Source: Acidovorax sp. Leaf191 (GTDB taxonomy: Bacteria > Pseudomonadota > Gammaproteobacteria > Burkholderiales > Burkholderiaceae_C). Taken from it: a stretch of 64,000 nucleotides of DNA. The notes below the pieces were generated by a model, which had not been told where the DNA came from, did not search any database, and saw nothing but the letters and a program-made list of their open reading frames with translations. Shown here piece after piece: positions 1 to 8,649 of the stretch. The translations under genes were made by a program, and so were the position numbers. Where the stretch lies: assembly GCF_001424425.1 (NCBI RefSeq), contig NZ_LMPT01000019.1, forward strand, positions 681,003 through 745,002. The letters are read 5' to 3'. Numbering within the stretch: position 1 is the stretch's first letter; each line of letters begins with the position of its first letter.

Positions 1-682
1 CATGCCCGCCACCATCGTCATGCCGCAGGACGCCCCCGCCGCCAAGGTCGCGGCCACGCAGGGCTACGGCGCCCAGGTGGTGTTCTACGACCGCTACACG
101 CAAGACCGCGAGCAGATCACCCGCGACCTGGCCGAGCGCGATGGCCTGACCATGATCCCGCCGTACGACCACGCCGACGTGCTGGCCGGCCAGGGCACCG
201 CTGCCAAGGAGCTGTTCGAAGAGGTGGGCGAACTGGACGCCTTCTTCGTCTGCCTGGGCGGCGGCGGCTTGCTGTCGGGCTCGGCCCTGGCCACCCGTGC
301 ACTGTCGCCAAACTGCAAGCTCTACGGCGTGGAGCCCGAGGCGGGCAACGACGGGCAGCAGTCGTTTCGCAGCGGCTCCATCGTGCACATCGACACGCCC
401 CAGACCATTGCCGATGGCGCGCAGACACAGCACCTGGGCAACATCACCTTCCCCATCATCCGCCGCGACGTGGACGACATCCTCACCGTGAGCGATGCCC
501 AGCTGGTGGACGCCATGCGCTTTTTTGCCACGCGCATGAAGCTGGTGGTGGAGCCTACGGGCTGCCTGGGCTTTGCGGCGGCGCGTGCACGGGGTGCAGA
601 ACTGAAGGGCAAGAAGGTCGGCGTGTTGATCAGCGGCGGCAACGTGGACATGGAACGTTTTTGCGCCCTGCTCGCCGGCTGA
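1..682 (+). CDS. Threonine/serine dehydratase-like PLP enzyme (hydroxyaspartate dehydratase candidate), 5' end outside window
   Basis: Fold-type II PLP enzyme that would deaminate a hydroxy amino acid (threonine, serine or 3-hydroxyaspartate) to a 2-oxo acid in the cytoplasm. The visible part has the tetraglycine phosphate-binding loop GGGGLLSG at residues 86-93 and ends with the family's SGGNVDMERF motif. The family is usually about 320 residues and only 226 are visible, so roughly the first 95, including the PLP lysine, lie left of the window; the first ATG is internal. A DSD1-family aldolase follows 28 bases downstream in the same direction, with an AACGAGGA ribosome site. That pairing favours hydroxyaspartate over threonine as substrate, but this is inferred from context only. 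Confidence 0.85.
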   Translation, partial: MPATIVMPQDAPAAKVAATQGYGAQVVFYDRYTQDREQITRDLAERDGLTMIPPYDHADVLAGQGTAAKELFEEVGELDAFFVCLGGGGLLSGSALATRALSPNCKLYGVEPEAGNDGQQSFRSGSIVHIDTPQTIADGAQTQHLGNITFPIIRRDVDDILTVSDAQLVDAMRFFATRMKLVVEPTGCLGFAAARARGAELKGKKVGVLISGGNVDMERFCALLAG

Positions 683-710
683 GCCAGCCACACAACGAGG
701 ACCCTTTGCC

Positions 711-1883
711 ATGCAAGAAGCACCCACCACCTCCCCCGCGATCCCCCTGTCCCAGGTCGATACGCCCGCTGCGCTGATCGAGCTGCCACGCATGCAGCGC
801 AACATCGCGCGCATGCAGGAGCGCATGAACGCACTGGGCGTGCGCTTTCGCCCGCACGCCAAGACCGCCAAGTGCCCGGCCGTGACCCAGGCGCAGATCG
901 CAGCCGGCGCGCAGGGCATCACGGTGTCCACCCTCAAGGAGGCCGCGCAGTTCTTTGCCCACGGCATCACCGACATCCTGTACGCCGTGGGCACCGTGCC
1001 GCACAAGCTGCCCCAGGTGCTGGCGCTGCGCCGCCAAGGCTGCAGCCTGAAGATCGTCACCGACAACGTCGCCGCAGCCCAGGCCATCGTGGACTTTGGC
1101 CGTGAGCACGGCGAGGTGTTCGAGGTGCTGATCGAGGTGGACACCGACGGCCACCGATCGGGCATCCGCCCCGACGAAGCCGCGCTGATCGACGTGGGCC
1201 GGGTGCTGCACACGGGCGGCATGCGCCTGGCCGGCGTCATGACGCACGCGGGCGGCAGCTACGACCTGAACACCCCCGAGGCCCTCACCGCCCTGGCCGA
1301 GCAGGAGCGCGCCGGCTGCGTGCACGCGGCCGAACGCCTGCGCGCGGCGGGCCTGCCCTGCGCCGTGGTGAGCGTGGGCTCCACGCCCACGGCCCTGTCG
1401 GCCCGCGACCTCACGGGCGTGACGGAGGTGCGTGCGGGCGTGTACGTGTTCTTCGACCTGGTGATGCACAACGTGGGGGTGTGCAGCACCGACGACATCG
1501 CGCTGAGCGTGCTGACCACCGTGATCGGCCACCAGGTGGACAAGGGTTGGGCCATCGTCGATGCCGGCTGGATGGCCATGAGCCGCGACCGGGGGACGCA
1601 CAAGCAGTCGCGCGACTATGGGTATGGGCAGGTGTGCGATGTGGATGGGGCTGTGCTGGACGGGTATGTGCTGAGTGGTGCGAACCAGGAGCACGGGATT
1701 CTGTCGCTGGTCGGGGGTTCTGATGCGCCGGGCCTGGAAGATATTGCGCGGCGGTTTCCGGTGGGAATGCAGTTGCGGATCTTGCCGAACCATGCGTGTG
1801 CGACGGGGGCGCAGTATGGGGAGTATCGGGCGGTGGACGGTGGGGTGGTGGTGGGGGAATGGGGGCGGTTTGGGGGGTGGTGA
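711..1883 (+). CDS. DSD1-family PLP enzyme (D-threonine aldolase / 3-hydroxyaspartate aldolase type)
   Basis: A 390-residue fold-type III PLP enzyme (alanine-racemase-like N-terminal barrel plus D-serine-dehydratase-like C-terminal domain). The PLP lysine is expected at K51 in RPHAKTAK (residues 47-54). The C-terminal NHAC motif (H361, C363) matches the His/Cys metal site of this family. Members cleave D-threonine, D-3-hydroxyaspartate or (2R,3S)-3-hydroxyaspartate to glycine plus an aldehyde or glyoxylate, or dehydrate D-serine. It follows the dehydratase gene with a 28-base gap and is probably cotranscribed. The tandem resembles the BhcB/BhcC pair of the beta-hydroxyaspartate cycle. Third-position G/C bias weakens over the last 250 bases, where runs of G appear, but the frame stays open. 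Confidence 0.88.
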   Translation: MQEAPTTSPAIPLSQVDTPAALIELPRMQRNIARMQERMNALGVRFRPHAKTAKCPAVTQAQIAAGAQGITVSTLKEAAQFFAHGITDILYAVGTVPHKLPQVLALRRQGCSLKIVTDNVAAAQAIVDFGREHGEVFEVLIEVDTDGHRSGIRPDEAALIDVGRVLHTGGMRLAGVMTHAGGSYDLNTPEALTALAEQERAGCVHAAERLRAAGLPCAVVSVGSTPTALSARDLTGVTEVRAGVYVFFDLVMHNVGVCSTDDIALSVLTTVIGHQVDKGWAIVDAGWMAMSRDRGTHKQSRDYGYGQVCDVDGAVLDGYVLSGANQEHGILSLVGGSDAPGLEDIARRFPVGMQLRILPNHACATGAQYGEYRAVDGGVVVGEWGRFGGW

Positions 1884-1939
1884 GCTTTGGTTGGTGTGTG
1901 GCTTTGTGGTTTGTGGGCATGGTTGCCGTGTGCCTTTGC

Positions 1940-2834
1940 GAGGGGCGGGGGCCGGGGTGTGCGCCCGGCGGCGCAGTAACTTTCTCTTGCGTCGCCAAGA
2001 GAAAGTCACCAAAGAGAAGGCGACCCCCAGTCTGCGTCCCCCATCGCCCGTTGGGCGAAGGGGGCAACCTGCGATGCTCGGTCGTAGGGTGGCGTCGCAG
2101 AACTCGCTGCGTTTGGCCGCAGGCCAAACTACGCTCAAACATCTGCGACGAGTCAGATCACGCAGTGCGTGTGTCCTGCGGCACACGCACCCACCCCACG
2201 CCCTGCGCTTCTCGGCGCAGCCAGCAGGGGTGGGGAGCGGGCTCCACACGGGCCATTGCTTCGCTCGGCCCGGGTTGCCTCGCTGCGCTTCGGCCTGAGC
2301 AGGACGGCCGCGCCAGTGTTGTGGGCAGCGCGCGATGCGGCACGGTCGCTTCGCGATCTGGCGTGTCACAAATGCTGGAGAAGCGGCGGGCAGTTGTCTA
2401 CAGACGAAGTATGGATTTATGGAGCCTTGGTCAACTCGCAGCCCATCGGCTCGGGCAGTGCGACCGCACCCACCCTGTGGGCAGCGCGCAGCGCGTCCCC
2501 CACCCCAGGCGCCGCTGCCCAGGCAGCAGCCGGGTGGTGTTCACCCCCTGCTGGCTGCGCCGAGAAGCGCAGGGCCGGGGGTGGGCGTGTGTGCCGCAGG
2601 ACACACACGCTTCGTGATCTAGCTCGTCGCAGATGTTTGAGCGGAGCGGGGCCACAGGCCCCGCGCAGCGAGTTCTGCGACGCCACCCCCGGCCCGAGCA
2701 TCGCAGGTTGCCCCCATCGCCCATCGGGCGATGGGGGACGCAGACTGGGGGTCGCCTTTTCTTTGCCTTCTTTCTTTTGGCGACGCAAAAGAAAGAAGGT
2801 GCGCCGCCGGGCGCACACCCCGGCCTCCGCCCTC
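1940..2834. repeat. Large imperfect inverted repeat, about 290-bp arms (1940-2233 and 2542-2834)
   Basis: The left arm (1940-2233) and right arm (2542-2834) are reverse complements over almost their whole length, with long identical stretches: the block around GTCGCAGAACTCGCTGCG, the block around CTCAAACATCTGCGACGAG, and the outer GTGTGCGCCCGGCGGCGCA pairing with its complement. About 310 bases separate the arms. It fills the space between the aldolase gene and the 3' end of the E1 gene, so transcription from either side would run into it. I see no credible gene in it; open frames here are shared symmetrically by both arms, as expected for a high-GC repeat. It resembles intergenic repeats that I associate with Comamonadaceae genomes, although their function is not known to me. 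Confidence 0.85.
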
Positions 2835-2927
2835 AGCCCAAGCACAGCCCCTGCAAACGCAGGTGATGCAGCTGATCGGAAAGCAAGAAACCTCGCCCAA
2901 TCGGCAACGCAGACAGCACCCGACCCG

Positions 2928-5618
2928 TCACCGGTTCGCTGCAGCCCCCATCGCAAACTTCGCAGCCCGCACCACCGCCTCCGCATCCACCCCAAAGAAC
3001 GCACGCAACGCCGCCCGCGTATCGCTGCGCCCGAACCCATCCGTCCCCAACGTCAGGTACTTGCGCCCCTGCGGCACGAAGGCGCGCACCGTCTCGGGCA
3101 CGGCACGCACATAGTCGGTCGCAGCGATCACCGGTCCGCTCGTGGCGGCCAGTTGCGCTGCAAGCCAGGGGGTCCCCGGCTCATCTTCTCCCGCGATGGC
3201 ACGCTGCTCGCACGCCACGCCGTCGCGTGCCAATTCGCTCCAGCTGGTCACGCTGATCACCGTCACCTCCACGCCCTCGGCAGCCAGCAACTCTGCCGCC
3301 TTGACTACCTCGGTGAGGATCGCGCCCGAGCCCAGCAGGGTCACGGTTTGAGGTGAAAAAGCCCCCTGTCGCTCGTCCAGCAAGCGCGGATAGCTCCCAA
3401 AAACATAGCAACCACGCAGCACACCCTCTGCCGCACCAGCGGGCAGGTCCGGCTGCGCGTAGTTCTCGTTCATCAGCGTCACGTAGTAAAAAACGTCGCG
3501 CTGCTCGGTCACCATCTCGCGCATGCCGGCGTCGATGATGACGGCCATCTCGCCCGCGTAGGCCGGGTCGTAGGCCTTGCAGTTGGGGATGGTGGCCGCC
3601 ACCAGGTGGCTGCTGCCGTCCTGGTGCTGCAGGCCCTCGCCGCCCAGCGTGGTGCGGCCCGACGTGGCGCCCAGCAAAAAGCCGCGCGCACGCTGGTCGG
3701 CGGCGGCCCAGATGGCGTCGCCCACGCGCTGGAAGCCGAACATCGAGTAGTAGATGTAGAACGGCAGCATCGCCAGGCCGTGCACGCTGTAGCTGGTGGC
3801 CGCGGCCGTCCAGCTGGCGATGGCGCCGGCCTCGCTGATGCCCTCTTCCAGGATCTGGCCGTCCAGCGCCTCGCGGTAGCTCAGCACCGAGCCGATGTCC
3901 TCGGGCGCGTAGCGCTGGCCCACGCTGCTGTAGATGCCGACCTGCTTGAACAAATTGGCCATGCCGAAGGTGCGCGCCTCGTCGGCCACGATGGGCACGA
4001 TGCGCGGGCCCAGCGTGGCGTCCTTGAGCAAGCTGCCCAGCATGCGCACGAAGGCCATGGTGGTGCTCATTTCCTTGCCATCGGCCTGCAGCGCGAACTG
4101 TGCATAGCCCTCGATGGCCGGCACGGGCAGCGCCTCGCAGGCCGTCTCGCGGCGCGGCAGGTAGCCGCCAAGGTTCTGGCGGTGGGTGCGCAGGTAGCGC
4201 ATCTCGGGGCTGTCTTCCGCGGGCTTGAAGAACGCGAGGCTGGTGGCCTGCTCGTCGGTGAGCGGCAGGTTGAAGCGGTTGCGGAACTCGATGAGGTCGG
4301 TCTCGTCGAGCTTCTTCTGGCTGTGCGTGGTCATCTTGCCCTGGCCGGCCGTGCCCATGCCGTAGCCCTTCTTGGTGTGCGCCAGGATCACGGTGGGCTG
4401 GCCTTGGTGGCGCGCGGCCGCGGCATACGCGGCGTGGATCTTCACCAGGTCGTGCCCGCCGCGCTTCAAGCGGTCGATCTGCTCGTCCGTCATGCCCTGG
4501 GCCAGGGCCGCGAGCTCGGGGTTCTGGCCGAAGAAGTTGTCGCGGTTGAAGCGCCCGTCCTTGGCGGCAAAGGTCTGCATCTGGCCGTCCACCGTGCCTT
4601 CAAGCGTGCGCACCAGCGCACCGGTCAGGTCGCGGGCGAACAGGCCGTCCCAGTCGCTGCCCCAGACCAGCTTGACCACGTTCCAGCCCGCGCCGGCGAA
4701 CAGCCGCTCCAGCTCGTCGATGATGCGGCCGTTGCCGCGCACCGGGCCGTCCAGGCGCTGCAGGTTGCAGTTGACCACCCAGACCAGATTGTCGAGGCCC
4801 TCGCGCGCGGCCAGGGTCAGCGCGCTCATGCTCTCGGGCTCGTCCATCTCGCCGTCGCCGAACACGCCCCAGACCTTGCGCTGGCTGCAGTCGAGCAGGT
4901 TGCGGTGCGTGAGGTAGCGCATGAAGCGCGCGTGGTAAATGCTGCTGATGGGGCCGATGCCCATCGACCCGGTGGGAAACTGCCAGAAGTCCGGCATCAG
5001 CCAGGGGTGCGGGTAGCTCGACAGGCCCTGCGCACCCGCGCCCGGCGCGGTGAGCTCCTGGCGGTAGTGCATCAGGTCCTGCTCGGACAGGCGGCCTTCG
5101 AGGAACGCCCGCGCATACACGCCCGGCGCGCTGTGCGGCTGGAAGAACACCAGGTCGCCCCGGTGCTGCCCCTCGCCCACGCCTTCGCGGGCGCAGAAGA
5201 AGTGGTTGAAGCCGCTCTCGAACAGGTCGGCCGCGCTGGCGTAGCTGGCGATGTGGCCACCCAGTTCGCCATACGCCTGGTTGGCGCGCACCACCATGGC
5301 CAGCGCGTTCCAGCGCACGATGGAGGCCACGCGCTCTTCAACAGCCAGGTCACCGGGGAAGGCGGGCTGGTCCTGCGCGGCCACGGTGTTCACATATGGC
5401 GTGTTCAGGTCCGGCTGCCAGCCGATGCGCTGCGTGCGCGCCAGCCGCACCAGCTCTTGCAGGATGTGGCGCGCGCGCTCCGGGCCTTCGGTGGCCACCA
5501 GGGCCAGGAAGGCGTCGCGCCACTCGGCGGTTTCCTCAGGATCGATGTCGGGGACGGCGCCGGGCGCCAGCAGCAGGTTGTGGGGTGTGAGCGCGTTCAT
5601 GCAGAGCACTGTAGCCAT
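2928..5618 (-). CDS. aceE: Homodimeric pyruvate dehydrogenase E1 (AceE type), orphan paralogue
   Basis: Thiamine-diphosphate 2-oxoacid dehydrogenase E1 of the large homodimeric type, about 890 residues, normal for AceE. The ThDP/Mg motif GDGEMDEPES lies near residues 256-265 and is followed by VNCNLQRLDGPVRGNGRIIDELE. Other AceE signatures are RGGHDLVKIHAAY, ILAHTKKGYGMG, YYSMFGFQRVGD and LGTDGFGRSDTR. No E2 (aceF) or E3 (lpd) gene is adjacent, unlike a housekeeping aceE operon. It is divergent from an Lrp-type regulator, an arrangement I recall for mdeB-type E1 enzymes acting on 2-oxobutyrate in methionine breakdown. The true substrate is therefore open. Start choice is uncertain: ATG at 5618 (GGGG five bases upstream), GTG at 5624 or ATG at 5600. 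Confidence 0.85.
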   Translation of the reverse strand: MATVLCMNALTPHNLLLAPGAVPDIDPEETAEWRDAFLALVATEGPERARHILQELVRLARTQRIGWQPDLNTPYVNTVAAQDQPAFPGDLAVEERVASIVRWNALAMVVRANQAYGELGGHIASYASAADLFESGFNHFFCAREGVGEGQHRGDLVFFQPHSAPGVYARAFLEGRLSEQDLMHYRQELTAPGAGAQGLSSYPHPWLMPDFWQFPTGSMGIGPISSIYHARFMRYLTHRNLLDCSQRKVWGVFGDGEMDEPESMSALTLAAREGLDNLVWVVNCNLQRLDGPVRGNGRIIDELERLFAGAGWNVVKLVWGSDWDGLFARDLTGALVRTLEGTVDGQMQTFAAKDGRFNRDNFFGQNPELAALAQGMTDEQIDRLKRGGHDLVKIHAAYAAAARHQGQPTVILAHTKKGYGMGTAGQGKMTTHSQKKLDETDLIEFRNRFNLPLTDEQATSLAFFKPAEDSPEMRYLRTHRQNLGGYLPRRETACEALPVPAIEGYAQFALQADGKEMSTTMAFVRMLGSLLKDATLGPRIVPIVADEARTFGMANLFKQVGIYSSVGQRYAPEDIGSVLSYREALDGQILEEGISEAGAIASWTAAATSYSVHGLAMLPFYIYYSMFGFQRVGDAIWAAADQRARGFLLGATSGRTTLGGEGLQHQDGSSHLVAATIPNCKAYDPAYAGEMAVIIDAGMREMVTEQRDVFYYVTLMNENYAQPDLPAGAAEGVLRGCYVFGSYPRLLDERQGAFSPQTVTLLGSGAILTEVVKAAELLAAEGVEVTVISVTSWSELARDGVACEQRAIAGEDEPGTPWLAAQLAATSGPVIAATDYVRAVPETVRAFVPQGRKYLTLGTDGFGRSDTRAALRAFFGVDAEAVVRAAKFAMGAAANR

Positions 5619-5702
5619 GCCCACCCCGAATGAGTTGCCGTTTTGCAGCCGATGCAGCGCAATACCAGCAGCTTATGCCGCAAAAACAATAAACTGCAGC
5701 AT
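5619..5702. promoter_or_regulatory. Divergent promoter region between E1 gene and Lrp-type regulator
   Basis: This gap separates the start codons of the leftward E1 gene and the rightward Lrp/AsnC gene. It holds the only A/T-rich stretch nearby (about 5680-5696), consistent with promoter DNA. Lrp-family regulators usually bind between themselves and their divergent target. I could not pick a clear -35/-10 pair or palindrome. Confidence 0.35.
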
Positions 5703-6170
5703 ATGAAACTCGATACCCTGGACCTGCGCATTCTGGCCGAGCTGCAGGCCGATGGCTCCCTGTCCAACGTGGAGCTGGCGCGGCGTGTGCACCTGTCGCC
5801 CTCGCCGTGCCTTGCACGGGTGAAGGCGCTGGAGGCCGCAGGCGTCATCAGCCGCTATGTGGCGCTGGCCAACGCGGCGGCGCTGGGGCTAGGGCTCAAC
5901 GTATTCATCAGCATCAGCCTCAAGGCGCAGAGCAAGGAGGCGCTGGCCGACTTCGAGCGCCGCATCGCGGAGCACGACGAGGTGATGGAGTGCTACCTGA
6001 TGAGCGGCGACAGCGACTACCTGATCCGCGTCGCCGTGGCCGACATTTCGGCGCTGGAGCGGTTCATCGTGGAGCAGCTCGCCCCGATGCCCGGTGTGGA
6101 AAAGATCCGGTCGAGCTTTGCGCTCAAGCAGGTGCGCTACAAGACGGCGCTGCCGCTGCCCCGGACATAG
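5703..6170 (+). CDS. Lrp/AsnC family transcriptional regulator
   Basis: A 155-residue DNA-binding protein with the standard Lrp layout: an N-terminal helix-turn-helix (SLSNVELARRVHLSPSPC, about residues 19-36) and a C-terminal RAM ligand-sensing domain containing ECYLMSGDSDYLIRV. ATG at 5703 is chosen because it begins the conserved LDTLDLRILAEL helix; the frame extends 60 bases upstream but that part is unlike the family. It lies divergently next to the orphan pyruvate-dehydrogenase-type E1 gene and is its probable regulator, sensing an amino acid such as methionine, threonine or a branched-chain residue. The ligand is not evident from sequence. Confidence 0.9.
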   Translation: MKLDTLDLRILAELQADGSLSNVELARRVHLSPSPCLARVKALEAAGVISRYVALANAAALGLGLNVFISISLKAQSKEALADFERRIAEHDEVMECYLMSGDSDYLIRVAVADISALERFIVEQLAPMPGVEKIRSSFALKQVRYKTALPLPRT

Positions 6171-6216
6171 CGTTCGGGCTCCAGCGCCCTGCCCTTCCTC
6201 CATCGTCCATCGTCCA

Positions 6217-7230
6217 TCACTCCGCACGCGCCGTGCTGGGGGGCTGGCCGATGATCCTTTTGTATGCGCGGCTGAAGGAGGCTTCGGACTCGTAGCCCAG
6301 CCGATGGGCCGCCACGGCCACGCGCATGCCGTCGCGTGCGATCCAGCGGCGCGCCTGCGACATCTTCACCTTGGCCACGTAGCGCGCCGGGCTCTCCCCC
6401 ATGGTCCGCGTGAACGATTCCGAAAAGCTCGAGCGCGAGGCACCCATCAGGTCGGCCAGCAGCGGCACGTTCCAGTCGCGCTCGGGCTCGGCGTGGATGG
6501 CCGCGATCACCTTGCCGATGCGCGGGCAGCGCACGGCGGCGATCCAGCCCGTGGGGCTGTTGCAGCTGCATTCCACCCAGGCGCGGATGATGCTGGCCGC
6601 CAGCGCGTCGGCCAGGCGCGCCAGGATGGCGCAGGCGCCCATGCGGTCCTGCGCCACCTCGCGCTCCATGGCGTCGAGCAGCACGGGCACCGTGGTGTCG
6701 CGCCGGGCCAGGTCGCCGGCCATCATCACCGCGGGCATCATGGCCATCAGCGGGTGCAGCGGGTCGAGGTTGAAGCGCAGCGCGCCGCTGAACAGCACGT
6801 CGGGCGCCAGCGGCGGGGGCGGCGCGACCGGGGCCCCCCGGGGTGCGCGGCCCGCATCGCGGCCGTCCACCAGGTAGATGTTTTCAGACACGGCCTTGCG
6901 CGCCAGCGAGTCGATGTCCACCGGCGGCACATCGGGCGAGCTGGCCAGCACATGAAATGTGCCGTGCGGCAGCAGCACCGCATCGCCCATGGTCAGGCGC
7001 TGCCATTCGGTGCCCGGCGTGCGCAGCCAGGCGCCGCCGTGGCCAACGAAGTGAAACCGCGCCGAGCGCTGCGCCGGAAAAGCGATGGCCCAGGGCGGGT
7101 GCAGCACGCAGCGGCCATACTCCACGCCGTCCAGGCGCAGGCCGAGCAGGATCTGGGTCAGCAGGTCCGGCGGCTCCACCCACGGCGGCTGCGGCACTTG
7201 GTCAAACGGTCTGGATGAAAAGTCAAGCAT
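6217..7230 (-). CDS. AraC family transcriptional regulator
   Basis: A 337-residue regulator. The N-terminal half is a cupin-like sensing domain of the cupin_6/AraC-binding class (FHFVGHGGAWL, then a metal/ligand pocket region GDAVLLPHGTFHVL). The C-terminal hundred residues carry two AraC helix-turn-helix motifs (WNVPLLADLMGASRSSFSES and VAVAAHRLGYESEASFSRAY) and the typical end FSRAYKRIIGQPPS. ATG at 7230 is chosen because the protein then opens with the sensing domain; the frame is open 177 bases further upstream without family similarity. It is divergent, with a 69-base gap, from an MFS exporter, which is its likely target. Confidence 0.9.
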   Translation of the reverse strand: MLDFSSRPFDQVPQPPWVEPPDLLTQILLGLRLDGVEYGRCVLHPPWAIAFPAQRSARFHFVGHGGAWLRTPGTEWQRLTMGDAVLLPHGTFHVLASSPDVPPVDIDSLARKAVSENIYLVDGRDAGRAPRGAPVAPPPPLAPDVLFSGALRFNLDPLHPLMAMMPAVMMAGDLARRDTTVPVLLDAMEREVAQDRMGACAILARLADALAASIIRAWVECSCNSPTGWIAAVRCPRIGKVIAAIHAEPERDWNVPLLADLMGASRSSFSESFTRTMGESPARYVAKVKMSQARRWIARDGMRVAVAAHRLGYESEASFSRAYKRIIGQPPSTARAE

Positions 7231-7299
7231 TTCGGCTTTTACGGCATGGAAACGCCGACATCTTATCCCTAGCATGGACGTCCGTTCCAACCCAAGGCT

Positions 7300-8574
7300 T
7301 TGCCCGTGTCCTCCTCTTCTTCCTGCTCCACCTGCCTGGATGCGCCCGTGGGCGCCGTGGCCGATGCCGATTCCGTATCTGCATCGGCGTTCGAACCCGT
7401 CCCGCACGCCACCCCCGAGCCCGCCGAGGCCCGCTGGGCGGCCGTGGCGTCCATGGCGCTGGGCGTGTTCGGCCTGGTCACGGCCGAATTCTTGCCCGCC
7501 AGCCTGCTGACCGCCATGGCCAGCGACCTGCGCGTGAGCGATGGGGCCGCGGGCCAGGCGGTCACCGTCACCGCGCTGGTGGCCGCCGTGGCTGCGCCGT
7601 CGCTGCCGCTGCTCACGCGCCGCATCGACCGGCGGCTGGTGATGATCGCCTTCACGCTGCTGCTGGTGCTGTCCAACGTGATGTCCGCCCTGGCCGGGAG
7701 CCTGGCCACGCTGCTGGTGGCGCGGGTACTGCTGGGCGTGGCGCTGGGCGGCTTCTGGTCCATGTCGGCGGCGCTGGCCATGCGGCTGGTGCCGGCCTCG
7801 CTGTTTGCGCGGGCCATGTCGCTCATCCTCACCGGGGTGTCGGTGGCCACCGTGTGCGCGGCGCCCATCGGCGCGTGGATGGGCGACCTGTGGGGCTGGC
7901 GCAGCGCCTTCATCGCGGCGGGCGGCATCAGCCTCGTCACGCTGGCGGTGCAGCTGGTGGCCCTGCCCGCCCTGCCCCCGCGCGACAACCCCAACCTCAA
8001 GGTGCTGGGCGAGCTGCTGCGCCGCCCGCCGGTGCGCGTGGCGCTGCTGGCGGTGCTGCTCGTCATCTCAGGCCACTTCGCAGGCTTTACCTACATTCGC
8101 CCGCTGATGGAGCAGGTCACGCACCTGTCGGTGGCCACCATCACGGCCGTGCTGCTGGGCTACGGCGTAGGCGGCTTCTTCGGCAACTTCGTGGGGGGAT
8201 GGATCGCGGGGCGCAGCGAGCGCCAGGCCATCGTGGCCGGTGGTGCCGTCATTGCCGTGCTGGCCGCCGTGCTGCTGGTGGCTGGGCAGTCGGCGGCCAT
8301 CACGGCGGTGGCGGTCACGCTGTGGGGGTTTGCGTTCGGCGCGTTTCCGGTGGGCTTTCAGACCTGGATCGTGCGGGCCGCGCCCGACCAGGCGGAGGGC
8401 GCGGGCGGGCTGCTGGTGGCGGCGTTTCAGATCGCGATTGCCAGCGGCGCCATCTTTGGCGGGCTGATGGTGGACCACGTGGGCGCACTGGGCGGGCCGG
8501 CGTTTGCCCTGGCAGCGCTGACGCTGGGCACCTTGCTGACCCTGCGCCACGGCCCACGGCCGGCGCAGGCCTGA
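7300..8574 (+). CDS. MFS transporter, drug/purine-efflux (DHA1) type
   Basis: A 424-residue inner-membrane secondary transporter with about twelve hydrophobic segments after a roughly 45-residue Ser/Ala/Pro-rich cytoplasmic head. MFS signatures include the loop-2/3 region LLTRRIDRRLVMI and the segment LLVARVLLGVALGGFWSMSAALAMRLVP, which resembles the AraJ/PbuE/NepI group exporting sugars, purine ribonucleosides or drugs. The start is a TTG at 7300 or a GTG at 7306; neither has a strong ribosome site. It is divergent from the AraC-type regulator, which probably induces it in response to the exported compound. Substrate unknown. Confidence 0.88.
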   Translation: MPVSSSSSCSTCLDAPVGAVADADSVSASAFEPVPHATPEPAEARWAAVASMALGVFGLVTAEFLPASLLTAMASDLRVSDGAAGQAVTVTALVAAVAAPSLPLLTRRIDRRLVMIAFTLLLVLSNVMSALAGSLATLLVARVLLGVALGGFWSMSAALAMRLVPASLFARAMSLILTGVSVATVCAAPIGAWMGDLWGWRSAFIAAGGISLVTLAVQLVALPALPPRDNPNLKVLGELLRRPPVRVALLAVLLVISGHFAGFTYIRPLMEQVTHLSVATITAVLLGYGVGGFFGNFVGGWIAGRSERQAIVAGGAVIAVLAAVLLVAGQSAAITAVAVTLWGFAFGAFPVGFQTWIVRAAPDQAEGAGGLLVAAFQIAIASGAIFGGLMVDHVGALGGPAFALAALTLGTLLTLRHGPRPAQA

Positions 8575-8649
8575 CCCGCCGCAGGGGTTGGAGCCCCCAA
8601 GCCCATCCCCACCGCACAGCCTGCCGCCACGGCCCCACGCAGCGCGGGA

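Noticed and set aside
1675..3356. Several long open frames within the inverted-repeat region
   Set aside because: The same peptide segments appear in both arms and on both strands, which reflects the repeat symmetry. There is no ribosome site or family similarity.
3606..5633. Rightward 675-codon open frame opposite the E1 gene
   Set aside because: It lies wholly antisense to a well-conserved AceE protein. Its translation is rich in Ala, Arg, His and Val with no motif, as expected for a shadow frame in high-GC DNA.
6094..7218. Rightward open frames across the AraC regulator gene
   Set aside because: They are antisense to the regulator's two helix-turn-helix motifs and show no motif of their own.
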